Assembly (NCBI GenBank): GCA_027943245.1
Contig: JANDJZ010000673.1
Span: forward strand, 1 to 26,886
Length of the DNA: 26,886 nucleotides
DNA from: Acanthamoeba sp. SK_2022b
Lineage: Eukaryota > Discosea > Longamoebia > Acanthamoebidae
Direction of reading: 5' to 3'
How positions within the stretch are numbered: the first letter of the stretch is position 1; each line of letters starts with the position of its first letter. Positions 1 to 10,323 of the stretch are shown one piece after another. Below the pieces are notes generated by a model. It worked only from the letters and a program-made list of their open reading frames with translations, was not told the origin of the DNA and searched no databases. The position numbers were made by a program, and so were the translations under genes.

Positions 1-1786
1 CGTACACGGACATACGCAACAACCAAGGGAGACGATTACCGATGGCTTCGATGAGTGGCGGGTCGTCCGAAAACAGGAGGCCGACGTCGGCCTTTCGCCG
101 CTTGTATCGCAGCTCGGCCCGCACCTTGGCCTTATCGACTGGCTCCAACTCCTCCTGCCACGCGCACGCAACGAACATCGCCGCCGTGGACGATCCGCGT
201 CAGCACGCTGCGCCCCCCCCCCCAGCCCACAAGCCCACCGCACGAGCAGAGGGAGAAGGAAGGGGGGGAGGAGGGGTTACCTCTGCGTCCTCTTCCTCCT
301 CCGCCTCGGGGGCTTCTGCGAGGCCCGTGTCATCCGCCTCCTCTTCGCTTTCAACAGCTTGCTGTGAAATTAAATCAAGTTTTAAAATTAAATCATATGA
401 TTAATTGTAAAATAAAATAAAGTAAAATAAAATAAAATAGCTAGGAGATGTACGTGAGGAGGACGATGCTGCAGCAACGTGGCGCTGTGCGGTTCGGCGA
501 GCAGGCGTTCGAGCACGTCGGGGCAGCACGCCCGCAGATGCAGCAAGAACAGGGAGCCGGCGGCGGCCACCGGAACGCCGCAGCCGGGACACGTCTCCGT
601 CCAGACCATGCGCTCCTTCACGCTGGGCGCCTGCGCCCTTTCGTGTTGCACGCGCGACCACCCAACCGTCGGTCGTTAGTCCAATCAACGAGGAGGCGCG
701 GTGTCCAATCGGGCAATCGACCACGCGTACACTTGGGCCGTGCTTTCAGCAGAGGCGGCGGCGGCGGCTTGGGCTTGCGCGCCGACGTCGGCAGAGGACA
801 CCGTGGTGGAGGCCTGGCCTGTGGAGAGGCCCGACGCCGAGACCTGTCCGCCGCGCACGATTGCTGATCATGCGGCCGAGCGGCAGCCAGCGTCAGCGCG
901 TAATGATCACAAATAAATAGAAATAAACAAATCAATATAAATAAAGTGGAATGCCAAGCGTGCCTTGGGCGATGGACTCGCGGTGGGCGCGGCGCTGGCC
1001 CAGCGGCAAGTAGGCGCCCACGTCGGCCGTGCCCTTGACGAACGGATGCTCGCGGTAGAGGTGAGACTCGTTGCCGCGTCGCTGCACGTCGTTCATGTGG
1101 ATGTAGCACAGATAGCCGTTGCGGGTGCAGCACGAGCGGCAGCGAAGGAAGTCACACTCGCGGTTTGCCTTCTTGCGGCAGCCCGGCCCGCTGCACATGG
1201 CCACCTCCCCCTCCTGCTGCACGGCGGCTGCCGCAGCCGCGGCCGCCATCGGAATCTGCAGGCCGGCCGGCAGATGCGGCTGTGCACCACGATCGCGGCC
1301 GTGTCGTGAGTGCTCCCATAACAGGCTCTCGCGCCACACACACCACACGCACGCGCACACATACACAACGCAAGCAAGGCGTACGCGAGGAAAGTCGACC
1401 GGGCGGCTGAGCTTGCGTGGCGTTTCGATGATCTCGCGCAGGGCGTCGTTCTGAAGCTTGACGATAAGCTCGGGTTTGTTCTCCTTCACGGCCTGCAGGA
1501 CAAGCCGCATCTGCCGCTTCATCTCTGGCTTGGTCACCTTTGGCTGGATCCCTGGGCATTTTTGACGTTCAGATTATTTATGAGAATTTTGTCTTGATTA
1601 TATTATTTGCCACATCCCTACGTCATCTATGTTGATTGTTTTCATTTCATCACTATCGATTTTACCTTTGCTTTCGAGATAGGCAGAGAGCTCCTCCTTA
1701 GTGTAATTTTTGAGCTCATCTGGTATCAGCGTTTCTATGGGCGGTAGCAAAGACAAGTCGACCACCTCATGCCTTCGCCTCTTCAT
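1..1786 (-). CDS. SHI/LRP1-type zinc-finger protein with SAP-like N-terminus (partial, 3' end outside window)
   Basis: Seven exons join in frame: 1786-1666, 1551-1385, 1279-964, 863-733, 630-454, 361-281, 154-40. About 369 residues are visible; the gene continues past the left edge from a GTAATC donor at 39. The ATG at 1786-1784 opens a basic stretch (MKRRRH), then a short SAP-like helical region (TKEELSAYLESKG). After an alanine run comes a cysteine cluster spaced C-x4-C-x7-C-x4-C-x2-CC-x6-C-x2-H (CDFLRCRSCC core), nearly the spacing of the plant SHI/LRP1 RING-like finger. A second candidate zinc site (CPGCG...HLRACC) and an acidic E/D-rich stretch follow. The third intron is GC-AG (donor at 963). 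A nucleic-acid-binding nuclear role is inference from SAP-like, zinc and acidic segments. Similar CC-type fingers occur in some dihydrouridine synthases, but no synthase domain is visible here. Exon joins are fairly sure; family assignment is moderate. Confidence 0.72.
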
Positions 1787-2080
1787 TATGTGTTTTTATG
1801 TGTAGATACCAGCAGGACCTAACGGCTCCGTTACAACTTGGTCTTTCCCTCTTTTCCTTTTGCCTTATTTTACAATTTCCTTCTTATTTTCCTTTTGCCC
1901 TTATGTCAATTTTTGACCCCAAAATAGCTGGTGCCCCAGCCTGCGGCGATGATCTACTGCGTAAGTTACAAACTTCAGAGGATAGTGGGTTGACTGTACA
2001 CGGCTGTGTTTCATTTGGAGGAGAGAGTTGAGATGTGAGAGAGGGAGAAGAGAGAGCCACGCGGCAACCGGTTTCTGCGT
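1787..2080 (-). promoter_or_regulatory. Intergenic: 5' region of the zinc-finger gene and 3' region of the DnaJ gene
   Basis: This 294-bp head-to-tail gap between two minus-strand genes is T-rich on the plus strand. It must hold the DnaJ 3'UTR and the upstream gene's promoter. I saw no TATA box or other clear element. Confidence 0.4.
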
Positions 2081-3346
2081 CTAGGAGGCGGTGGCGAGGG
2101 CGCGCTGGAGGAGGCTCTTCTGGTCGGCGTTGAGCCGGCGCGGGAAGGCGATGTTGAAGCGGATGCGTAGGCTGCCCTTCTGGCCCGGCGACTTGGAGAT
2201 AGGCATGCCCTCGCCGGGCATCACCTTCACGTCGGACGGCTGCACCACCGCGTCGCGCATGGGCACCGTGAGCTGTCGCCCGTCGAGCGTTCGCAGGCTC
2301 ACGTCGAATCCGACCAGCGCCTGCGCCAGCGTCGTGTTGTGGGTGTAGACCAGGTCGTTGCCTTCTCGCTTGAACACCGGGTGGGGCTTCTCCTCGATCA
2401 CGAATACTGCAACAAGCACACAACAACAACAACATGAGGTCAGCGCTGAGCACGCCAAGAATGGCACGTGGCGTGGCGTGGGGGTGGCCCGTACTGATGT
2501 CGGCCGGCTCGACGCCGGGTCGCTCGTCGCCCTCCTTGGGGAAGGTGATCTTGGTGCCGGCCTTCCAGCCGGGCTTGACGTCGATGGTGAGGATCTTCTC
2601 GACCTGGACCGACTTGCCGCTGGCGTCGACCAGCGTCTTGGTGACCTTCATCTTCTTCTGCACTCCCGTGTAGAGCTCCTCGAGCGTGACCCGCAGCTTG
2701 TGGACCACCGGCGCAGCCTTCTGCGGGGCCTCCTCCTCCATGGGCATGCCGCCCATGCCCCCGAAGGCGCCAAACGGCGACCCGCCCATGCCTCCCATAC
2801 CGCCCATGCCGCCAAAGGGTCCGCCTGCCGCGCGTCGACGTCGACCGCCGCCGCCGCCGCCGCCCATGCCAGCCCCCGTGCCCATGCCGCCAAAGTCGCC
2901 GAAGAACTGGCGGAAGATGTCCTCGGCGTTGGAGGGCGTGAACTGGAAGCTCTGGAAGCCGCCTCCGCCGCCGCCACCGGGGAAGCCGCTGAAGCCTTCG
3001 AAGCCGCCCGCCCCACTCGGGCCACCACCGCCCTTCAGTCCTTCCTGTAGACGACACCAGGTTAGCACAAAAGACACATAAACAGGCAAGCGGGGTGATA
3101 GGTCATAGAAACTGTTCAAGGTTTAGAGAGTACCTCGCCGAACTGGTCATAGATTTGTCTCTTCTTGGGGTCGGAGAGGACTTCGAAAGCCTCGTTGACC
3201 TCCTTGAACATCTCCTCTGCCTTCTCCTTCTTGTCTTGGTTGCGGTCGGGGTGCCATTTGAGGGCCATTTTGCGGTAGGCCTTCTTCAGCGCATCTTCGT
3301 TTGCGCCCTTGTCCACGCCCAGAATCTTGTAGTAGTCCTTCCCCAT
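2081..3346 (-). CDS. Type II J-domain co-chaperone (DNAJB1/Sis1-like Hsp40)
   Basis: Three exons (3346-3134, 3044-2495, 2406-2081) give 362 residues, close to the family's usual 340-370. Residues 4-69 are the J domain ([11 protein letters not shown] start) with the HPD motif at 32-34, which stimulates Hsp70 ATPase. Residues about 72-175 are a Gly/Phe then Gly/Met-rich linker ([20 protein letters not shown]) with a four-Arg patch. The rest is the double beta-barrel peptide-binding C-terminus (VTLEELYTG; a PxDI element; [16 protein letters not shown]). There is no cysteine-rich zinc domain, so it is type II. There is no EEVD or CaaX tail, so it is probably cytosolic or nuclear. An in-frame upstream reading exists, but MGKDYY is the canonical family start. 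It is divergently paired with the reductase gene. Confidence 0.95.
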
Positions 3347-3762
3347 CTTCGAGTGTGTGGTTTCGTCTTGTGCTTCGTGTATGTAGTTTTGTTGTGTGCT
3401 GCTAATCAGTTTGAGTACGTGTGCGCGCTTGTCTGCAGACAGCTTGTCCTTGCTTGGCCCGATGGTTCCTCGGCGTGGCAATCCTGCCGACTTTTCCTCC
3501 CTCTTCGGTCGAAAGTTCACTTCTCCCTCCAGCAAGTTTCCCATTCTCTTAATTATTTGAATTCCAATGATTTCTTCATTTTATTTCTATTTTTCCTTCT
3601 ATTATTCCCCACGGAGTTTGGTTGCCTTCTTGCTTTCTCTGACGCTCCATTCATCTCGGTTCCGGCCGCGAACCCTTGCATTCGATTGATTGCCTTCCCT
3701 TCCGTCGATTGCTTAAATCGATCTCTCCTTTCCTCTTTCACTGCAATCATCATCTTTTCGCA
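3347..3762. promoter_or_regulatory. Divergent promoter interval, DnaJ / fatty acyl-CoA reductase
   Basis: This 416-bp gene-free interval separates two divergent start codons, so both promoters must lie here. The half nearer the reductase is T-rich and pyrimidine-rich on its coding strand, as expected of a transcription start region. A minimal GAA-nn-TTC pair lies at 3511-3518. No TATA box is evident. Confidence 0.5.
3510..3519. promoter_or_regulatory. Possible minimal heat-shock-element pair upstream of DnaJ
   Basis: CGAAAGTTCA matches two inverted nGAAn units, about 165 bp upstream of the DnaJ start codon. A third adjacent unit reads TTC instead of the required GAA. Two units can arise by chance in 400 bp, so this is weak. 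Confidence 0.2.
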
Positions 3763-5653
3763 ATGGAGGCGTTTCCTATTCGCGCCACTTCGCCGCCGTC
3801 ATCTTCGGCCTCGTCTGCCTCGGCCAAATACGAGGGCGTGGGCGAGTGGTACGCCGGCCAGACCATCCTCATGACCGGCGTCACCGGCTTGCTCGGCAAG
3901 GTGGTCCTCCACAAGCTCCTCTCCGTCCTCCCCGACCTGCCCGACGCTCCGCCCCACACACAAGCCGCCGCAGAGGACGGCCACAACAGCAGCAGCAGCG
4001 GTGGCAGTGACGGCGGCGGCCAGAAGGAGCCCGGCTGCCGGGTGATGGTGTTGGTCCGGCCCAAGACCGCCTCGAAGAAGGGCGAGGCCGTGCCCGGGCG
4101 CGTCCGGTTCGCCCGGGAGGTGTTGACGAGCCCGCCCCTCCAGACGCTCCTCACCGCCCGGCCCTCCCTCGCGCGCTACCTCCACGTACTCGCCTTCAAC
4201 CCTCCCGCGCGCCGTTTCGTTTTTCTTTTCTCTTTTTTATTATTTTTATTTCTAATTCTATAACAAAAATTGAGTAAAAATATCCCAAACAATAACAATT
4301 CATATTTTCACAACAAATGTGATTTTAAATTATTTTATTGCATTATAAATAATTTGTTTGTTGTTGGTTGTGGGGCGGGCGCAGGTCGTGGAGGGCGACA
4401 TCGGGGAGGAGGGCCTGGGCCTGTCCTCGGACGACCGCGACATGGTCACGTCCCAGGTAACGCGCGGCGCGCGCTGGCGGCGGCGCTTGGACGCAGCGTG
4501 ATCACCCGTAATGACTGAGGCAATGGCGTCTCCGTCGCGCACGGAGGGCAGGTGACGGTGATTCTGCACTTGGCGGCCACCACCCGCTTCACTGAACACC
4601 TGCAGGTTCACCTCCCCTCCCCCTCCCCTCCCCTCCCCTCTCCCTCGCGAGCTCGTCTCTGTGTATGGCCTGACGATGCCCCCCCCCCCGGCGCGCGCGC
4701 TGGCCAGCTGGCGATCCAAATGAACGCCCTCGGAGGTCTGCGCGTGCTCCGCCTGGCCAAGCAGTGCTCGCGCCTCCGCGCTCGGTATACCCCCGCCGGC
4801 CCCCTCGTGACCCGCCCACGCCCCAACATAACCCCCCCCCGCGTGTGCGACACAGTGCACGTGTCGACGTGCTACGTGAACTGCACACTGTCGGGGCCAC
4901 CGGGCTCCGACCCTCGCGAGATCGACGAGACCATCTACCCCATCCGCACTCTCATGCAGTAGGGCGCCCCCCTCCCCCTCCCCCTCCTCCGCCTTCTTAA
5001 GACGGGCATGTCTGAGCCCGGGACAACGCGTCGGTCTTGCTCAGGCGACACATGGACCCGTACAAGACGGTGAGCACGATCGAGGGGATGACCTACGAGC
5101 ACGCCGAGAAGATGACCCACAAGATCATCAGCCCGTACCCCAACACCTACACCTTCTCCAAGATGCTCGGCGAGCAGATGCTCCAGAAGGAGAAGGGCTC
5201 GGTGCCCCTCTGCATCGTGCGGCCCGCCATCATCGGCCCGGCCGTGCGCGACCCCTTCCCGGGCTGGGTCGACTCCCTGATCGGCCCCGCCGGTACGCCG
5301 CTCCCTCTCTCCCTCCCTCTCTCTCTCTCTCTCCCCCCTCTCCCCCTCTCTCCCGTGTGCATTGCTGACGTGGCACGCGCGCATTGGGTGGGGGTGGGAG
5401 GGAGCCAGGCGTGTGCTTGGCGGGGGGCATGGGCGTGCTGCACGTGATGCGGGGGAAGAGCAGGCAGGTGGCGGACCTCATCCCGGTGGACTACGTGTGC
5501 AACACCATCCTCACCGCCGCCTGGCACACCGCACGAAACCCGCCCGGCCGCCGCATTCCCATCTTCCACTCCGCCTCTTCCGGTACCTCATCATCATCAC
5601 CGTGCTTCTTTATCTTCATCTCATCATCGACCGTGCGTTGTGCGTGTGGACAC

Positions 5654-5701
<48 letters not shown>

Positions 5702-6270
5702 CAAGAACCCGGTGGACTGGTGGACGGTGATCACGGTGGGCATCCAGTGGTTCCGACGGAACCCGATCAAGAACGAGCTCAAGCAGTACCCGTTCGCGTT
5801 CGTGGTCAACAACTTCTGGCTGTTCCTGGTCGCGCACCTGATCTTCCACACGACGCCCGCCGCGGTCGGGGACCTGGTCCGCATGATGCAGGGCCGCAAC
5901 GCCAAGCTGGTGGCGGGCTCGAACCGGCTCTACACGGTCATCACGCAGCTGTCGCCCTTCACGTCGCGCCAGTGGCAGTTCCTGGCCGACAACGTCGACA
6001 CCAAGCTGCTGGCCTCCATGTCCGAGCGCGACAAGGACATCTTCGAGATCGAGGTCCGCAAGATCGACTGGGAGATCTACATCATCACCCTGGTTCGTCG
6101 ACGCCTCGCCCCCCCCCTCTCACATAACCCACCCACTCAAACGTGTGTTGTGTGGTGTGGTGTGTGTGGCGTAGGCCAAGGGCTTGGTGCAGTTCCTGCT
6201 CAAGGAGGAGCTCACCAACAACATCGCCGCGGCCATCGGCGAGAAGAAGAAGTTCACGGCCGCCCTGTGA
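3763..6270 (+). CDS. Fatty acyl-CoA reductase (alcohol-forming)
   Basis: Exons 3763-4185, 4385-4456, 4552-4605, 4708-4958, 5045-5292, 5409-5582, 5701-6092 and 6175-6270 total 1710 nt (569 residues; family usually about 500). The enzyme reduces fatty acyl-CoA to fatty alcohol with NADPH, for wax or ether lipids. An N-terminal Ser-rich tail precedes the Rossmann motif TGVTGLLG (38-45). A family GDI motif (VVEGDIG), the HVSTCYVN strand and the catalytic Y-x3-K (YTFSK, 302-306) follow. The C-terminal FAR/'sterile' domain includes a hydrophobic stretch ([13 protein letters not shown]) that could seat it on a membrane. A Ser/Gly-rich insert lies between the nucleotide site and VMVLVRP. Oddity: 4785-4855 looks like an intron (GTATAC to CACAG), but its 71 nt would break the frame, whereas reading through stays open. 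I therefore kept it as coding. Confidence 0.9.
5655..5699. repeat. (AC)n microsatellite in reductase intron, ending at the acceptor
   Basis: About 45 bp of AC repeat runs directly into the CAG acceptor of intron 5583-5700, so the repeat replaces a normal polypyrimidine tract. Confidence 0.95.
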
Positions 6271-6446
6271 GACTTCCCGCTTCATCGACCTCCCCCCCCC
6301 CTTCTCCCTGGAGGCGTGTGTCTTATCCCTCCCCCTCCTCCTCCCTCTCGTTTTTGCCCAAGGCGATATCTTTTTACCTTTTTGAACCCCTTGCCCTTCG
6401 TACACGAAAGCACGCGACGAGGCCGTCGAGCGCAATTGCTGGCCGG
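6271..6446. other. Convergent intergenic gap (3'UTRs)
   Basis: The 176 bp between the reductase stop (6268-6270) and the Ran-binding protein stop (6449-6447) must hold both 3'UTRs. No AATAAA is visible on either strand. Poly-C and T-rich patches are present. Confidence 0.5.
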
Positions 6447-8209
6447 TCACTGGGCTTCGCTGGCCGCCTGCGTCGCACCCCCCCCCCCCGACGCCGCCGA
6501 TGTGAGTGAGGGAGAGCGAGGGGGGAGGGGGGAGGGGGGAGGGGCGGAGGCAAAGGTGGGAACGTACGGTGAGGTCCTTGTTGCGGTTGATGGCGGCGAA
6601 CAGCTCCTCGGCCTCGTCCCTGCGGGATACGCGCAGGAGGTACAGCACTGGCTTGCCCTCCTCCACCGCCGACACCTGAGGCGCCACAGGGCACGGGCGA
6701 GAGGTGAGGACTGCGCATTGCGCACGACGTCACCACCGCAAGAGAAGCTGACTGGCGGAGTGTGAAACCGACCTGGACGCCCTTCTCCTGCACCCGCTTG
6801 GCGATGGTGTGGGGGAACAGGGCCGCGTTGAGGATCAGGCGCAACGCTCCCTCGGCGCGCATGACTGCCCTCCCCCCCCCAACACGAAGCCGGCTCGTGA
6901 GTCTCGCGGTCGCGCGCCCGGCGGGTGAGGAGAGGGGGGAGGGGGAGGAGGTACCGAGCCTGGCGTAGGAACGGTCCTTGGCGACGTTGAGGTGGAGCTG
7001 GCCGGAGCCCCTCTCCTTCCACGCCTGGCTCTCCGGCTCCAGCTTGAGCAGCTTGGCTCGCACCTGCCCCCCCCCCCCAAAGACCTCCGGTCAGCAACAG
7101 GGGGGAAAGGAGAGAGTAGAGGGGGGGGGCTGTCGAACCGAGTGGATGCGTTCCTCGTTTTCCTCGCCGGTCACCACCTCCACTGTGGTGCAGGTCACGC
7201 GCCCGCCGCCCCAGCGCCGATCCGCGTTAGAATGGGTGGGTTGGGGGGAGGGGGCGTGGAGGGGAGAGACCGACCCTTTTCGGCCACAGATGTAGATGAA
7301 CTCTCGGCGCCCTAAAAAAAAAAGAAATTTGATTTAAAAAATAGAAATATTAAAAAAAAACAAAATAAAACAAAATAAAAATAATGGTTGCCGAGTACCG
7401 AAGAGAAGAGGAGAGAGGAGGAGGAGGCGCTGAGGTTGAAGGCAAAGTCGGAGGAAGTGGAGGGTGAGGTGGAGGAGAAGAGGGTGAAGCCCGTGGCGGT
7501 GAGCGCGGGCGTGGCGACGCTGTCCTTGCCGCCCTCGCCGCCAAAGAGCGACCCAAAGGGCGTGGGCGAGGAGAAGTCGATGCTGAACGGGCCGGGCGCC
7601 GCGCCGCTCGCGCTCGCGCCGATGCTGAAGGGGAGCGGCGCCGCGGGCGAGTCGGCGCTCGACGAGAGCGAGGAGAAGGAGATGGGGCCCGCGAACGACG
7701 AGAAGCTCGAGAAGACCTCGCCCGCCGCCGCAGGCACGAACGCGAGCTTGGGCTCCTGCTTCTGCTCCTTCTTGGCCTCCTCGCCCTTGTCCTCGCCCTC
7801 GGCCGCCTTCGCCGCCTCGCCGTCGTCTTGCTCTTCTGTGCGACGGGCACGCCTGGCGGGAGGGGGGCGGGTCAGCCAACGGTGCTCGCAGGCACGCACG
7901 AGGAGCACGGGGCGTGTACTTGGCTGGCTGCTGTTCTCCCTCCTGTCGAGGCCACGACCATAGCAAAGCAAAGCAAAGCAAGGCAAGGTGAGAGCGAGCA
8001 GGCGAGTGGGCGTCAAGGTTGAACGAAGCTCGTACCGCGCCGTCAGCCGCGTCGGTGGTGGCGGGAGCCTCTACGTCCTCCACCTCCTCCGTCTTGGGCT
8101 GCTCCTCGCCCTGGGCGGCCTTGGGAGGCGCGTCCTCGGCAGGCCGCTTGCGAGAAACGGGCGACTCTGGCGCACTGGTGGGGCTGGATGTGTTGGTAGA
8201 TGCTGCCAT
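6447..8209 (-). CDS. RanBP3/Yrb2-like Ran-binding-domain protein
   Basis: Eight exons (8209-8036, 7830-7399, 7311-7275, 7182-7139, 7063-6955, 6864-6773, 6675-6568, 6467-6447) give 338 residues. The N-terminus is acidic and basic low-complexity with a likely nuclear signal (SRKRPAED). Residues about 80-200 are a Phe/Ser/Gly-rich stretch with scattered F-containing motifs (PFSIDFSS, FGSLFGG), as in nucleoporin-associated factors. Residues about 215-330 form a Ran-binding domain: VVTGEENEE, RAKLLKLE, WKERGSGQL, RLVMRAEGALRLILN, then DEAEELFAAIN. This family binds Ran-GTP; RanBP3/Yrb2 assist CRM1 export and Nup50 works at the pore basket. WKERG plus the MR-EG-LRLILN variant favours RanBP3/Nup50 over RanBP1. 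The acceptor of exon 2 (7831) is weak, with no pyrimidine tract, but is the only one I found that keeps the frame. Confidence 0.88.
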
Positions 8210-8229
8210 TCAACGAACAAAATCAGCAC

Positions 8230-8245
8230 TTCCGGATCACCGGAA
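8230..8245. promoter_or_regulatory. Inverted repeat TTCCGG-n4-CCGGAA
   Basis: A perfect 6-bp inverted repeat with a 4-bp spacer lies about 20-36 bp upstream of the Ran-binding protein start codon. It could be a dimeric regulator site or a 5'UTR hairpin; function unknown. Confidence 0.35.
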
Positions 8246-8456
8246 ATTTGGCATAACGATTCGATGCCAGTCACGTAACAAGAGTGCAACGGCAACAGGA
8301 GAGGAGGAGGAACCCATGGTCACTAGATCAGAGGACGATGCTGCGGAGCCGAGTGCGAGATCTGCGGGAGCGCGAAAAGGAGGAGAAAACCGGTCGTGCG
8401 TTAGAGAAATGAAGAAATGCTAACAAAGAAAAAGAAAGACGAAATAGCAAAAATGA

Positions 8457-8464
8457 TGACGTCA
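8457..8464. promoter_or_regulatory. CRE/ATF-type palindrome TGACGTCA
   Basis: A perfect 8-bp bZIP palindrome lies 120 bp upstream of the pseudokinase-PLD start codon and about 250 bp from the divergent start. Motif match only. Confidence 0.35.
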
Positions 8465-8583
8465 GCAGCCTGTCGCCCTAACGACCGTACAATCTCCGGG
8501 CGTGCAGAAGAGAAAGAAGGCCGTCGGTTGGACTTGTCTTATTATTGATTTGATCGAAGACCGATCCAATCACTATCACCACC

Positions 8584-10256
8584 ATGGGGGCGGAAGCTAG
8601 TGTGCCGATGGAGGTGAACGAGGCGGACGTCAGCTGGGTTGCTGCGTCTGGCGGCAAGACGGGGACAGAGGTGGGGGTGGTACGGTGGCGCTCCAAAGTG
8701 CTTCACGCGTCGCCACTTCCCTCGCTCAAGAAGGCCCGCGCTACGCACCTCCTCCACCAGTGGAAGTAGGGCAAACCCAACCCTTCGCAACATGGCCTTT
8801 CTATTTTCAATTATATTATTTTATTCATTTTATTCTCCTCCTTTCTCAACCTTGCTGTGGCAACAATAGGACACACCAAGACAAGCTCAGGAAGCATCCG
8901 CACTTGCTCAAGGTTGTGGGCGTGCTGCGTGTGGCCAAGAGCGACGTGTGGCACGTCCTCACGGAACCGTACACCGTACTGATACGCTCGCTTCTGTTGC
9001 CTTCTCCTCGGCTCGTTCGATGATGATGATACAATGATGGACCATGACCCTGGCGGTCGTGCGGTGGTGGCGGACTGCAGAAGGTGATGGCGCTGCCGCT
9101 CATGGAGGACGTGGCGGGCGGAAAGCGCGGGGTGGTGCCCCTCTACCGCCGGCTCGAGATCGCTCACCAGGTGGCGCAGGCCGTGGCCTTCCTGCATCAG
9201 TGCGACCTCGTCCACGGGGCCCTCTCCCTCGACCACGTCGTCATGGTTCCATTCGCCTTCCTCAACCGCACCTCCCACCTCCTCCCTGCCACTGACTGAA
9301 AACTTGTTCTACTTGTTCTACTTGTTCTTCTTCTACTACTTGGTAGACGGAGCGAGGGTTCAAGGTGAAGGGCGTGGGATGGGGGTGGGTGCAAGACGAG
9401 GAGGTGGACCCGCTCTACATGTCGCCAGAGGCCATGGACCGGGTGTCGAAGCAGGACATGAGCCACACCAAGGAGGCCGACATCTTCGCCCTGGGGTACG
9501 TCCTGGGCGAGCTCTACACCAACCGCTCGGTGCGCGACGTCTTCCTCAGCGAGCCCCAGTTCAAGGACGCCAGCGGCAACCCCGACAAGTACGCGACCTC
9601 TCCTCGCGCCACAGACCTCTCCCCGCTCGAACGCGCTACTCGCTCTCTAGACTAAGCGAGCGCGTCCATGTACGTGCACGCAGGGCGTTGTGGAAGAAGC
9701 AGGTGGTGCTGCACAAGTTCAGCCCGGTGCAGGAACACGACGTCAACAAGCAGATGTCCAAGCTGCTCGCGTCGTGCTGGAAGCGGGACATCGACAAGCG
9801 GCCCTCGGCGCGGGCGGCGCTCGACATGCTCACCGAGGCCATCCTCGAGAAGGTCCTCCGTAACCGCTTCGCCCGCACCATCTGGCAGGACGCCCTCGAC
9901 CAGCAGTACCAAGTACGGCGCTCCTCCCCCTCCACGGTACCGGTGTATCGTGGCTCACGGCCACCATTCGTTGCTCTCTCTCTCTCCCCCCTCCCCCTCT
10001 CGCGCGTGCGCGTTCGCAGTTCAACAAGTCGGAGGCGAATCCCTTCCTGGTCAAGTGGCAGCACTTTGCGTGGGCCTTCTACGTGAAGCACATGGGGCTC
10101 AAGATGCCCAAGCCCAAGCACATCCCGCCCAAGCGCTACCACCTGCGATTCACCGAAACCCTCGGCCTCCTCTTCATCCACGAACTCCTCACTCGTACGT
10201 TGGCGTGGACAACCATCGCCCACATTGACTCGCCCGCGCTCACTCAACGACACACA

Positions 10257-10323
<67 letters not shown>

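Larger units (their letters stand above)
8210..8583. promoter_or_regulatory. Divergent promoter interval, Ran-binding protein / pseudokinase-PLD
   Basis: This 374-bp interval lies between two divergent start codons. It holds a perfect CRE/bZIP palindrome at 8457-8464 and an inverted repeat TTCCGG-ATCA-CCGGAA at 8230-8245. It is A-rich on the plus strand. No TATA box is clear. Confidence 0.5.

Noticed and set aside
2358..3081. Long plus-strand open frames, including a Pro-rich one, opposite the DnaJ gene
   Set aside because: They are antisense shadows of the Gly/Met-rich linker; the minus strand has clear J-protein motifs.
3347..3544. Upstream extension of the DnaJ protein
   Set aside because: Family J-proteins of this type start at MGKDYY; the extension is unlike any targeting peptide and lies in the divergent promoter.
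5640..5720. Open frames made of His-Thr or Cys-Val repeats here and at the other microsatellites
   Set aside because: They are translations of (CA)n or (GT)n tracts inside introns, with no coding signal beyond the repeat.
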